Shown in pieces: positions 51,867-63,427 of a stretch of 64,000 bases of DNA (positions are counted from its first letter, which is position 1; every line of letters starts with the position of its first letter). The notes below the pieces were generated by a model. The model had not been told where the DNA came from, did no database searches, and saw only the letters and a list, made by a program, of their open reading frames with translations. Made by a program: the position numbers and the translations under genes. Source of the stretch: Tyto alba (Eukaryota; Chordata; Aves; Strigiformes; Tytonidae); NCBI RefSeq assembly GCF_018691265.1, contig NW_024881321.1, positions 13,023,387 to 13,087,386 on the forward strand, in the 5' to 3' direction.

Positions 51867-54468
51867 AGGATAATGCAAATGGCTTCCCACTCACCTTGAG
51901 GAAACATGGTGCCATTTAGCTTGGGATCCAGAAAAGCATTGGGAGGGTGACATCAACAAAAGTAGATGGACATGAGGAAGTATGTATGCATCAGTGATCA
52001 CTGTTTCATGACTGACGAATAGCTATATTTTAATAAATCTGTCTGTAAGTGTTAGCAGTGATGTAATTTGACTAATAATAACTTTGGTTTTATTTTGTCT
52101 AGACAGTTCAAATATTGATTAAACAATCAGTAAATTCCTGGTGCTTCATAAGGTGTATTTCCTTAGTCAACACAAATTTCACAGGAGACAGCACCTGTCC
52201 ACAGAAAAATTATCCATAGTATGCCTATTGCACTTAGGGTGTAATCTGAATTTATTTAGCTAAGCATAAGCTCAGTAGAGGTACCCCTGTACCTTTGACT
52301 GTATTCATGGAATGATCTGTATTCATCTCTTGAATCTGAAGGCAAGACTGCTATCTGCTATTATCTGCATTAGCATGCAGGCCAGAAAAGGGTAAAATGA
52401 ACCCAAAGGCTTTTATAATAGCTATCTCTATGGCCTGAAACTTCTTCTGAAAATCTGGGAGATGTGGGAATGAGTGGATAGAGACACAGTCAGGGCTTTT
52501 ACTCAGCTGTCACACTGAAATGGCTAGCTTAGCTGAGTTAGTGCAGAAAGAAGCAGTGAGGCAGATATCTGAAACTGGCATAGTTTATTTTCCTTTAGGA
52601 ACAAGGGTAGAAAAAATGACAGCTATGATTTTCGAAAGAACAATCTGGTCTCAGCTCTCTACTCCTGAATAGCAAGAATTGCAGTTTTTCTAGAGGCAAA
52701 ATTTAACTTCACTGTTTCTTCAGCAGAAAGTGTAATAGAGGTACAGCATTGCAGATCGAACTACAGTCTTGAAAACTGTGGCAGTGACCCATTATCTAAA
52801 GTTTCAGTTCTAAATTTATTACTTTTTTTATTCAGCTGTGTTAATAGATCTTCTCTGTAGCATTCCACCCTCTGGATTGTAGCTATAATAGGACAGATAA
52901 ATCTTACTATGTAATAAACCACCTATGATACCCTCCTTTTCAAATACATAATATTTGCATATGAATGAAAGCAGAACTGTTCCTCAGCACACATTTTAGG
53001 CATGACTTACATTATAGTGCCCCAGATTTTCTATTTAAATAAGTTTATAGTGCCTCTGTTGCCTCCAGTTAGATTCAGATTGTTAATTTTGGGTTTAACA
53101 TTTATTTTCCTAAGAAAAATATCTTGAAGTAGGAGATGCAACAGATACAATATATTATACCCTAGCAGTAACTTGGAAATCAATGGATTAAAAACAGAAT
53201 ACAAAATCCCTCACCAAAAACCCCAATAAACAACCAAAACCAACAAACCCCAAAAATAAAATAGAAATAAAATAAGCAACTTCCCAATATATAGGTAGAC
53301 ATGCATTTATAAAGAGATTGAGATGAAGATTACAATTATATAATCATGAAAATAAGCATGTAATCTTCTACTTAGATATAAGAACATTTGTCTTGACTAG
53401 TACTATAGGTCCCATTTCTAAGAAGGAAAGATAACAGATATGCAAACATATACCTATGCCTACATAAGTATACATTTACTTATGTATTATGTGGTTGAAT
53501 ATATATATTCATAAATACTTATGCATATATTCCACTAGTATCAGTGGTTTATTTTGATATTGTCAAAGGACAGTATTGTATATTACTCATATACCATTTC
53601 TGTAAGGTAATCATCCTTAAAATTGAAAACAATAGAGGTATGGAAAAAACCAAAAATTAACTAACTTTATGTTTAATAGGTCCTGTATAGACACAAATTT
53701 GATAAGAAAATAAGAGTAATAGTTAAGAAAGTAATTAAATTGCATAGTTTTAGCTTTAGAAACTTCTCAATAATTAATTGTATTTCACTAAGAGAAAATT
53801 AAAGGTACTGCATTTTCCTAAATCTGCAGTCTGAACACTTGTCTTCGGTATCACACCTTGTTCAAGTTAGTATACTTGGCTATCCCAGTCATTTTCTACT
53901 GTTAATCTAATATCTCTGTAAAGTATCAGCATAATTTTGTAGTCCCATTACAGTCTTTCCAAGGGGGCTGTCTCCCCATCTGTTTCCAGATGAATAGTCA
54001 AAACATTAGACCATAGAGAGAACATGGGTACAATTAATCTTATCTACTTGAAACAAAACTACAATGTAGGCAATTGAGCTAATCAGTCTAGTTTCCTTTA
54101 TAATCAGTGGAGAGAAACAGGTGCTGTTCGCATGAAATTTATTTGATCTTTTAGATATCTGCTTTAGGATAAAATGAATTATGCCCAGAACTGCCTTCTT
54201 CTTCTGTAACCTGTAATCAGAGTCTAGATAGGTAGCTCAGACATACATGATGCCTGTAAGATAAATACCATCCCTTTTTACTCTCATCTCTATAAACATA
54301 GTTCCAAATAAAAAAAAATATGGCATATTAATTTACATAAAATAAAGGATTTAGAGTACTCACTCCTGATAAAGAATAAAGATCTGTTCCAGTGCCTATT
54401 TAATAAAAGGTTTAAAGAGGGACAACCACAATGAGACTGAGAAAAACCCATCCTAAAGGAGTTAATAA

Positions 54469-54472
<4 letters not shown>
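51867..54472. other. Non-coding AT-rich DNA, no feature seen
   Basis: No open frame longer than background and no recognised repeat family. An A/C-rich low-complexity patch is at about 53213-53275. Confidence 0.5.

Positions 54473-54499
<27 letters not shown>
54473..54499. repeat. Poly-T tract (T27)
   Basis: An uninterrupted mononucleotide run. Confidence 0.92.
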
Positions 54500-54502
<3 letters not shown>

Positions 54503-55439
54503 TTATTCTAGAAAGCAAGCTCTGAGTGTCTGCTTGGTCTTATTCATGACAATTTTGAAAAAAAAAAAAAAGTATTACCTATTATCTGAAACTATAGTAG
54601 TCCTCAGAAAAATAGCTATTCTGAAGTAAACAGGTCTTATTTTCTTAAAGAGTTTCAGAAGTCTTAGTTTTATTAAATGCAGACTACAAAAGTTAAAAAA
54701 TCTTGAAAGAATTCACAGAACAGAAAAATAATTTCCCATTAAAATGGAGATCAAAACAGATTTTAAGAAAATAACAGTGTACCTCACAATAAAGCTAAAT
54801 AACTGCTATGAGTTCATCTTTGCCATTTAGAAAGTAAATTTTTATTCAATCTGCATAACTCCTTCAGCCAAACCTTTGGTAATAAAAACATGCCAAGGTC
54901 TTAGTTTGTCCCTTTGAGCAAGACGGAAGTCAAAGTATTGGAGCTAACTGTATAAATGAAAAAAGATAAATGTATTAACTGAAATTTAAGGTGACTTTGA
55001 CTGCCAAGAAACAACATTAGAAGATTCTCACTCTGGCTCTGCCTTGGCTTAGTGTCAAATGTGAAGACAGAGCCAAGGCAGCCACAGGTGCTGAACTCTA
55101 ATTTAACTTTAACTTTCATTACACTACCCACCATGTTGTGGCCAAAACAGCAGACCTGCCAAATCTTCAGCTGGAGCCAGAAAGGCTCTTAATTGGCCAC
55201 CAAGGGTGAAGACAATAAGAAAGAAGTCCTGTTTTATTTCCCATTGGGAGGCTGAGAGTCTGATATTATAAAGTACAATGACAAGTTCCAGAGTTGCTCC
55301 ATGTTTTTGGATTCCCACATATCAGTACTTCTTCTCATCTTTCAAACTATTAGACTAGGCAAAATGTTTCCTTCTTCATTTTTTATTTATACAAAATCCA
55401 GGAAAATAACTATGTTTACAGAGTTTATATTAATCCAGT
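54500..55439. other. Non-coding DNA, no feature seen
   Basis: An A13-A14 run is near 54559-54572. Short frames on the minus strand (54901-55134 and 55124-55318) have no recognisable domain. Confidence 0.5.
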
Positions 55440-55449
55440 CACACACACG

Positions 55450-55482
<33 letters not shown>

Positions 55483-55483
55483 A
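55440..55483 (+). repeat. (CA)n plus poly-A compound repeat
   Basis: About ten CA units with one CG interruption, followed directly by A23 (55461-55483). Confidence 0.95.
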
Positions 55484-56547
55484 GCAGATCCCAAAACAAC
55501 GTTCCTGTTAGCATGGCTTTAGTATGTTGCTATACTAACAGTGATTCATTCCCAACAACTTTTCATTCCAGATTGATATTGATCTTCCAATCTGTTGTAC
55601 AGAGAAAACTATAAGCAGTTGAATACTTAAATGAGTGTGGCATGTTCTTTTTAAAATGTTACTGGGGCAATATCAGACAAAGAGAACAAGTGGCTAATCA
55701 CCAAGTCACTTGGTCATTTGTGAAGATCCTCAAGTTCAAGGTTTATTCATCTAGGTTAGTCTACTAAAAGCAAGTTGAACCTATCACCCATGCTGTCTTT
55801 ATAGTTAAAGGAAATAAAAAGCCACTTTGAAACTTAGGTTAATAACACCATTTTAAAATGCAGTTATATCATTGTCTGGAGGTACCTATCTCTGTTGTCT
55901 ACAGGAACAGCCTGGAAGAATAGCTTGACTGAGACAACTAATTGCTAAATATCCATGTATTTTACTGTAACTGAGTTCACTGGGAACTAAGTGCCTAATT
56001 GTTTTTCCTCTATTAAAAGAGAAAGGAAAGAGGTAAAATAACAGTTATTTACTGATAAAAAGGTAAAAATACCTTTTGTTCTACATAAAGCCAAGCAAAA
56101 CTATTACAATTATTTTCCATATAGATACCTCATACATTGTTTCCTCACTCCAACTTTGTGATGTTTGCTGGCTTTTTGGATCGCTTCTTTTTAGCCTTTC
56201 TGGAATATGAACCACAGGAAAATTGGAATTGTAGAGTTTTAATGTACAAGTATCATGGTTTTGGTAGCACTGCTGTCATGTATAAACATCAATTTGTGAT
56301 TTAAAAAACATCTAAGGTCTAGAAACACCAAATGCCAATCAATTTGCAGCTGTTTCAAGAGATAGGGAATTCCTGGAAAATGATGGCCTCTCTTCTGCCT
56401 TGATAATCTTGCTATAAACAATAAATGCTCTTTGTTTGAATAGTAGAAGTTTGTTATAGGTTTCTATGACATCCTCTCAAATCTCTGTAAAATATTTAGA
56501 TTTCAATGTTTATTACAAATCATGGCTATGGTCTCTGTCTATCAAAC
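55484..56547. other. Non-coding AT-rich DNA, no feature seen
   Basis: No gene or repeat family was recognised. Confidence 0.5.
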
Positions 56548-56571
56548 TTTTTTTTTTTTTTTTTTTTTTTT
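56548..56571. repeat. Poly-T tract (T24)
   Basis: An uninterrupted run of T. Confidence 0.92.
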
Positions 56572-57004
56572 AATAAAAACACAGCATCTTTTCTAAGTCT
56601 ATTTTGGCAAATTAGCTATTTACCTGTCTAAACACTAACCTGTGTACAACATTTTTACTACTTTTTCCTTCCAGCACTAGGTTTTAAACTAGCATTTCAC
56701 TGTCCTTGAAACAGACAGTTAATTTTCTCATGTCAGCTTTTCTTGTAGCTCCTTACCATCTAGAAAAATACCTTTATTTATGTCCAGTTCCTGGATGCTG
56801 CACAGCTGATATTGCAATCTGCTAATATCTGAGTTTTGGACAGCTAGTTGTTCTTGTCTCGTAACAAACCACTCTTGCTCTCTAACACACTAAGAATTAA
56901 TATTTACCCTTACTGAACCTTTCAGCCTGTACCAGAAACTTTAACAAAAGCTGTACAAATCTCCATCCACCCTTGACTGGGAAGAGTAATAATAATTCCT
57001 TTTG
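56572..57004. other. Non-coding DNA, no feature seen
   Basis: No gene or repeat family was recognised. Confidence 0.5.
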
Positions 57005-57180
57005 ATCAGAATTACTCTGTTGGCCAGCAATCGTTTCCATGGTAATCAGGTGGTAGACAGAGCTGAAGCAGATTTCATCAGCTGTAAAACAGCATTAGAA
57101 TTATCCTACACTTCTAATTATATCTTAGTAGGACTGTTATATACTGTAGCTCAGAGGCATAAAAAGAAGATAGTTTTAAC
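57005..57180. promoter_or_regulatory. Candidate enhancer with RFX-type X-box
   Basis: GTTTCCATGGTAAT at 57033-57046 is one base from a palindromic RFX X-box (GTTNCCATGGNAAC). About 32 bp downstream is CAGCTG (57079-57084), and TAATTA-type AT cores follow at about 57116-57121. The stretch is repeat-free and contains a CpG. It is also open for 100 codons (57002-57304), but no domain is visible. RFX factors bind X-boxes in ciliary and neuronal enhancers; assigning that role here is inference. Confidence 0.3.
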
Positions 57181-58420
57181 TATTGGAAAGCTTCCACAAG
57201 GAAAGAAATTGCAGTGCCCTCTTCTAATAGCTGGGGCTTTTGAGGGTGTTTTGGGGTGGCTATTTTTTTTTTGCTTGGTTCTTTGGTTGCATCTTTTCAG
57301 ATAAAAGAGTGTTGTGAATTAGAGGATTTTTATAAAAGGAATTAAGTATGATGAACTACAGTTAAGATGGACCTGCTATATAACACCGTGACTTTTAGTC
57401 AGTGTTTCATATGCTAATGGGAGCAATTCAAACTGCTACAGGTCTTAGGAATTTCACATCAGAATAAATTATATATCTTCAAAACAAATAGGTTTAAATG
57501 TGAGGATAGGTGTTTCCAGCAGCATATTTTCCAACTCATGCTGTAAATATTTGTATTGTATTTTTTTTTTTCCTGATTATTTCTGTTTGTTTCTTTAAAG
57601 AAAAAGTCCTTAGGAAAATCCAGTATGAGATTTTTATTCCGCAGTCCAGCTGGTTCCCCTGGCATAGCAGTAGTCACCGTATGATAAGCATGCCAAATGA
57701 ATACTTAATCCTTATTTTAGTGGCAAACTCAGGAGTTGTTTGATGCATGTTTAGAATATAAATTAAACTTGAAAAGAAGGCAGCTGAAAATTACTATCTA
57801 TGCCTACATTTACCACAGCAGCGCTTAATTCAAAAGATGGCAGTATGTTTACAGTAAGTATTCCTGGAAGCTCTAGATTGACTTAGGAGTGAGAGAAGGG
57901 GGAAGAAGAAGGGAATAACCAAGAGATCATTACATGAGTTTATTTTGCAGGTGAGAAAGACATGGGATAAGACTGAATGGAGAGAAAGAATGCACATTTG
58001 ATGAGACTTTAGGATGACAAATTTGGTGACTTTGGCTCAAACTTGAATTTTCAGCCTATAGGCCTTGTGTACACATCTGACTGCAAGCATTTTTATTACA
58101 TGAACAGATATAGCTCTACATAACCAAAATCAGAGATGCATCTTTGCAACAATGACCTTCACAGTAAGTCATGTAGTCAATAACAGGAAATGACAAAGGG
58201 GAATGATAATGCAACTTTTCCCTGTAGTAATGACTGTAGAAGTTGCCATGAAAGGACAGAAGAAAGACATCAAAATACTGCAAATCTATAATTTTTCAAG
58301 TCTGATATTCTAGAAAGTTTAAGACTGCTAAAATTCATGCCTGAGTTAGTGGAGCAGGCCAGAATATAGTCAGAAGTTTGTTTCCTAAAAATACTACCAG
58401 AAATGGAAACGTTATTCTAG
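57181..58420. other. Non-coding DNA, no feature seen
   Basis: No gene or repeat family was recognised. T runs occur near 57266 and 57562. Confidence 0.5.
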
Positions 58421-58800
58421 TTCAGGGAGTATAAACAATCAGTGAGTGAACACCGTGAACACCGTGATCATGCTCTGCAGCCAGGAGATACCAGGTGGTG
58501 GGCAGAGGTTTGACCTGTGGGGCTGCAGGGAGATGCCAGCAGGTGGAAGGCCCTGCAGCAGGATTCTGCGAGTCACAGACTGGTGGCTGCAGGGCTGACA
58601 GATCCTCACTGCTCTCTGTTCTTGGAGGAAGGTGCCCCAAATCCTTGGCTTAAGTCATACACTTCAGCTTTTCAATTACAGGAAGGATTCCTGGAGCATC
58701 GGGGAACTCCTGATGCAGAGACAGGACTCCAAACCTGGAAATGTTCCAAATGTGATCTGAGATCTGAAGCTCCAGGATGGTGCATCCAGAGCCTATGAGC
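58421..58800. other. GC-rich unclassified patch
   Basis: A sharply bounded, GC-richer stretch in AT-rich DNA. It contains a tandem duplication of gaacaccgt at about 58448-58465 and several 'gcaggga/ctgcag' blocks. It is open on both strands (58517-58798 plus, 58422-58640 minus) without a recognisable domain. It may be an unrecognised LTR or other repeat fragment. Confidence 0.35.
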
Positions 58801-60107
58801 AGTTAAAGAATCATTCTGATGACTGTGGAGAAGCAAGCATTTCTACTTCCATTTTTCAGGTCTAATTTTGCCTCAAGATGAAGTCGTTATTTACTCTTAG
58901 TTTTATTAGTTTAATGCTCAGGAGATGCAGTCAAATTCGAGGACCTAAATGTGACTAATACATTATAAGCATGGAACAAAAAGTATCATGTGAAAAATAA
59001 GGCTTTAGGACATGGCTTAGATGACAGGTAAAAAATAATATTATGAAAAATAATAAATTGAGAGAAAAAACAGGAAGATAATAAAACAAAACATTTCAGA
59101 GTACTAAAGGGTATAAAGACTGATAAAAGGATGATGACCTTTCAACTTCTGACAGACCATTAGTTTGTATGTGATCCAGTTCATTAATATGTCCAAACTA
59201 AACATCATTACTGACTGATGGCTATTCAATTGCTTATAAAAATTGATTCTGTGGTCTCAGTTCACTTCCTGTTGGACAGATATCTGCATTACAACTGACA
59301 TTCTTGTTGACAGTATCAGGAAGAACACCATGAATAGAACAGAGGTGGAGAAAACCTGTGAAGAGATTTTGAATTCTTGCAGAAAACAGTTTGTTTGAGC
59401 TTTTTTAATATAGGGCTTTGAATAATCTTTCAAAAGATATTCTTTGTAGCTAATCTCAGATTGACAGTAGTTCTCTCCTCAGTAGAAATGTGGTGCTCAG
59501 CAATATTTCAAGGAATACGTGTAAAGGATGGAATTCTGCATTTAAATCACTTTCATTATTCAAAACATACTTTTTTTTAGATGTGCTATTTTTGCATTAG
59601 GTAAAAGGCTATTCCTTTATTTACAGTATTTCATAAGTGCTTTTATCCTTGTAATAGATCATTCGGAAAGCAGTGCCTATAACTAAACAGTAATTACAGA
59701 CAACCCTAACCTTCATCATGAGCAGTCTCATTAAATTCAGTATTATTCCTAACACAACTGTGTATAATTGTAACCCTAAGTATCTTTCTGGATCAGGGCA
59801 AAGCTAGGGTAAAGTAATTTCTATAAGGTAAACTGACAAGACTATACAAGGGACCATCATACACCAGACTTCAATAAAGGACACAAAGTTTAGCAAAAAA
59901 ATAGTCATATGCTTATCACTCCATTTGTTTAAGAGGGAGCACACAGAACGAGCAGCAAAGGAAATAAAATGAGTTCCAGATTTGCCTTGTAATTTGCAAA
60001 TGCTGGGTAATTAACAAATTAAGTTTAACATTGCAAGGGAAAGCACAGAAGAAGGACAAAAGTGTACCATAATTAGAATCAAATTAGAGTAAGAAGACTG
60101 AAGACCT
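58801..60107. other. Non-coding AT-rich DNA, no feature seen
   Basis: No gene or repeat family was recognised. Confidence 0.5.
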
Positions 60108-60176
60108 GATTCTGCATTTATTGGAGGCAATTGCAAAGCTCCATTATTTTGACTCAGGCAAGATTGGATCCCTTAA
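60108..60176. repeat. Old dispersed amniote repeat (fragment)
   Basis: 'acctgattctgcatttattg' at the left, 'ctccattattttgactcagg' in the middle and 'caagattggatcc' at the right match the layout of an old dispersed repeat ('gcctgattctgca … cattgacttcaatgg … gatcaggattgggcc') remembered from bird and turtle genomes. The name is uncertain. Confidence 0.35.
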
Positions 60177-61016
60177 AAAACTGACATGTTTCCCAAATAC
60201 CTAAACAACAGCTAGCAACAGAAAAAGGAAACAGATTATTCAGATGTTGCAAATAGAACACAGCTAATAGCATCAGAAGGAAACTCAATCATATATTTAT
60301 TAGTGTGAGATGCAATGTACTATAAGCTATACAAAGTCTTCAAGGACAACTGGACTGGAATATTTTAGAAGTGAGGAAAATCTAGTTTTATACTTTCTCC
60401 TATCCACTTAATAAAAACTGAATTGTAATAGAAATATCCTGGGGAAATTCAAAAGAAATGTTTCTATGTGAGATTTATCTGAGTAAATCTACAACTAAGA
60501 CAAAGTTCCTTATAGTCAGTAAAAAGAACTAGTATTTTTAGAGTATGACCTGCTTTCATTCCCAGGTAGCTGTTTGTAATATATATTCATTGAATCATAT
60601 CCTAGAAAAGCCTACTACTTTCAGTAACTAAAGAGGTAATCTAGGTAACAAGGTAAAGTTAGGCGAGATGAATCTCAGAAGACATGTAACTGGGGGGAAA
60701 ATGACACAGTATATGACCTGATTTAGGGTAGGAGTACCAATATTTCATAGGGTTGGCTAATTGCTGCTGAAGATCCTTGAGTGGGGACAGGAGACTCAAA
60801 TTAATGTAAGACACTATCTTTACCAGCAAGTGATCCTTCTATGTCATTATGTTCATACAGAAAATATAGGGAACCAAAAGCATCTTTCACCTCTCTGCTC
60901 TTTTTGCAGAAAAATACCCCTTTCAACAATTTAGCCTACAACAAATCCAGCCTCAGACCAGCCATTTGCATCATGACAGGAAACATGCCAGTCACTGAGT
61001 TCCCCTTACAGGGAAA
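60177..61016. other. Non-coding DNA, no feature seen
   Basis: No gene or repeat family was recognised up to the start of CR1 similarity. Confidence 0.45.
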
Positions 61017-61765
61017 TTGGGCCTGACCAACGTGACTATCTTCTATGATGAGAGAACTGGTTGTGTGCATGAGAGGAGAATAGTGGATGTGGCACATTTT
61101 GACTTTAGCAAGGCACCTGTCACAGTTTCTGATTGTATTCTTATAGCTAAATTCATGAGCTACAGACTGGATAAGTGGACAATAAAGTGGAGAAAAAATG
61201 TCTGCACTGTTGGTCTTAAGAGTGGTGATCAGCAGTAAAAAAATCAACTGGCAATATTACTGGGGCGAATATTGTTCAATGACTTTATTAACAACCTGGA
61301 GGATAGGAGAGAGGACACCCTCAGTATATTTGCAGATGATACAAAATTGGGAGGAACAGATGATATGCTTGAGGGAAGGGCTGCTATTCAGAGGGACCTG
61401 GACAGGTGTGAAGAATGGCTTGACAGCAACATCATGAAACAGAACAGTGTAAAATCCTGCATCTGGGATGGAATAACCCCATGCCATACTATAGGCTGGG
61501 GGCTGGCTGGATAGAAAGCAGCTTGACAGAAAAGTGACTGAAGGTTCTGACGGACAAATTGAACACAAGTCAGCAGTGCACCCTTGCAGCAAAAATGGAC
61601 AACTGCAACCTGGGATGCATTACCAGAAGTGTAGTCAGTAGGTCTAGGAAAACAATCCTCTGGTTGGAGGTTATGAGACTACACCTCAAGTTCTGTGTTC
61701 TGGTTTGGGGTCCCCAGCACGAGAAAGGCACTGTTACACTGAATGGGTTCAGCAAAGGTCACTGA
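61017..61765 (+). pseudogene. CR1 reverse transcriptase fragment with internal deletion
   Basis: One frame (61017-61238) reads 'GLTNVTIFYDERTGCVHE' and a motif A remnant 'HFDFSKAPVTVSDCILIAK', then 'YRLDKWTIKW'. Another frame (61272-61514) reads 'LFNDFINNLEDRREDTLS', motif C 'FADDTKL' with both aspartates, and '[16 protein letters not shown]'. The stretch that should carry motif B (VPQGS) between them is missing, so the copy lost it by deletion. A third frame (61559-61765) holds the 'LKFCVLVWGPQH' C-terminal block. It is not functional. Confidence 0.82.
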
Positions 61766-62175
61766 GCTGGTGAGGAGGATAGAGTACATGTCTGCAAGGA
61801 GAGGCTGTGAGGTCTTTCCAGCCTTGAGAGGGATCAGGTGAGACCTCATTGCTGTCTTCACGTACCTTGTGGGAGGGCATAGAGAAGACAAAGCCAGTCT
61901 TCTTGGAGATACATGAAGGTACTGGTCTGGAGGCAACAGACACAAGTGGGAGAATGGGAGATTCTCCAATGGGGATGTGGGGTTTTCTTACCATGAGAGT
62001 GGTCAAACACTGGAAGACATTACCCAGAGGGACTGCGGGATCTCCATAGGGACATCAAGACATTCAAAATGAAACTGGACATGTCCTTGAGCAACTCTCT
62101 CTAACTGGACCTCCTTTAAGCAGGTGTCAGACAGACGACCTCCAGTGGTCCTTTGCAGCCAATAAGGTTCTGCTT
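61017..62175 (+). mobile_element. Older CR1 LINE fragment, plus strand
   Basis: It holds part of the reverse transcriptase, the C-terminal domain and the 3' untranslated region of a diverged CR1. The latter appears as 'gagggatcaggtgagacctc', 'accatgagagtggtcaaaca' and 'ggtcctttgcagccaataag', in the expected order. The terminal octamer tail could not be recognised. Divergence from the CR1 at 49.8 kb is high, so it is an older insertion or a different subfamily. Confidence 0.83.
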
Positions 62176-63427
62176 CTTGTGAGTATAGCTTGCTCTGATG
62201 AAGTACTCTCTTGCCTTGTGAAGGCAGAGAAAGCAATGAAGGCTTTTCACATTTTTTCTACATCTAGCAGAAGTAATACTGCAAGAAAAAAATCAGTCAG
62301 GTCTGTCTCTGGGTTAAGGGGAAAGAGTTATGCAGACAGTTTAAAAACCTTAAAGTTAAATAAAAAGGAAAATTTATATATGCTGGCTCTCAGCAATGTA
62401 GACAAATTTGTATTTAGTTTAGATAAGAGCACTTCAAAGAAATCAGTTAAAGAGGCATAAATGGGACTGAAGAAAAATAAATGCGACCAAGATTTAAGGA
62501 AGCAAAGGAGTATGTTAGCCAAAGGCAAATCAATGGTTGGAAATATGACTATGAAAAAAAGATATCGTTATTTAAGGAAGTAGCAGAGAGATACATAGCA
62601 AGGGCTATTTGCGGAGGCAGCAACGTATAAGAAAAGATTAGTTCCTATGTGATTTTGTTTCAAAGTAGCTGTTCGTTGAAAATAAGCTAACAGATTTCAT
62701 CTAGATGTACAGTAAGGTAACATTGTTTAAAGAAAAATACTTTAAAATGTTGTCTTGCAAGCTGCCACTGAAGGTCACACTTGTTTAGTGTAACATAGAA
62801 GCCTATTTTCAGTTTCTATCATATAGCCAGCTGCCTGCCAGAGGACAGGAGCCTAATATAAAGAAATTAAACCATGAAGACAATCTCTTTAATGTAGTCC
62901 AGAAAGAAATGTGTGTTTGCATATTAGGGATAAACTGCAAGTGCATCTGTTCCTCTCAGTGAAACCTCCTAAGTTTAGCTTACATATAAAAGGGGGCAGT
63001 AGACATCTGAATAGGATCTGCTTTTCTAAGAGCAACTACATGGATAGCCAAGGAGCTTAATAATTTCAAAAATTATAACTGCTTTGTGGTGCTATTAAGT
63101 AGTCAAAAGAACCTGAAAATAGTAAAGATTGTAAAAGCAGTTTCATAATTCAATGCTTTACACAATGGAACAGCTACAGTTTTAAGATTAATATAGTTTT
63201 GTATAACTGAGTACAAAGCTATGCTTTTTCAAAACCAGACTTTTTTTTCTTCCTTGAAATTATAATCTTGAAGTACCTGCTAACAAACAGTGTAATTCAC
63301 TGCCCCTTTTTATTTTTTTACTCACAATTTAATTAATATGCTAGAAATGAGAAATCCATATACCCCAGCATAATGAGCATCAGAAATTAGAACGATTTTT
63401 TTCCTTCCCTTTCGCATTCCCTTTTAC
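62176..63427. other. Non-coding AT-rich DNA, no feature seen
   Basis: The 93-codon frame 62179-62460 is lysine- and serine-rich and matches no family that could be named. No further repeat was recognised. Confidence 0.45.

Noticed and set aside
60108..60176. Candidate conserved non-coding element
   Set aside because: The block order fits an old dispersed repeat better than a unique conserved element.
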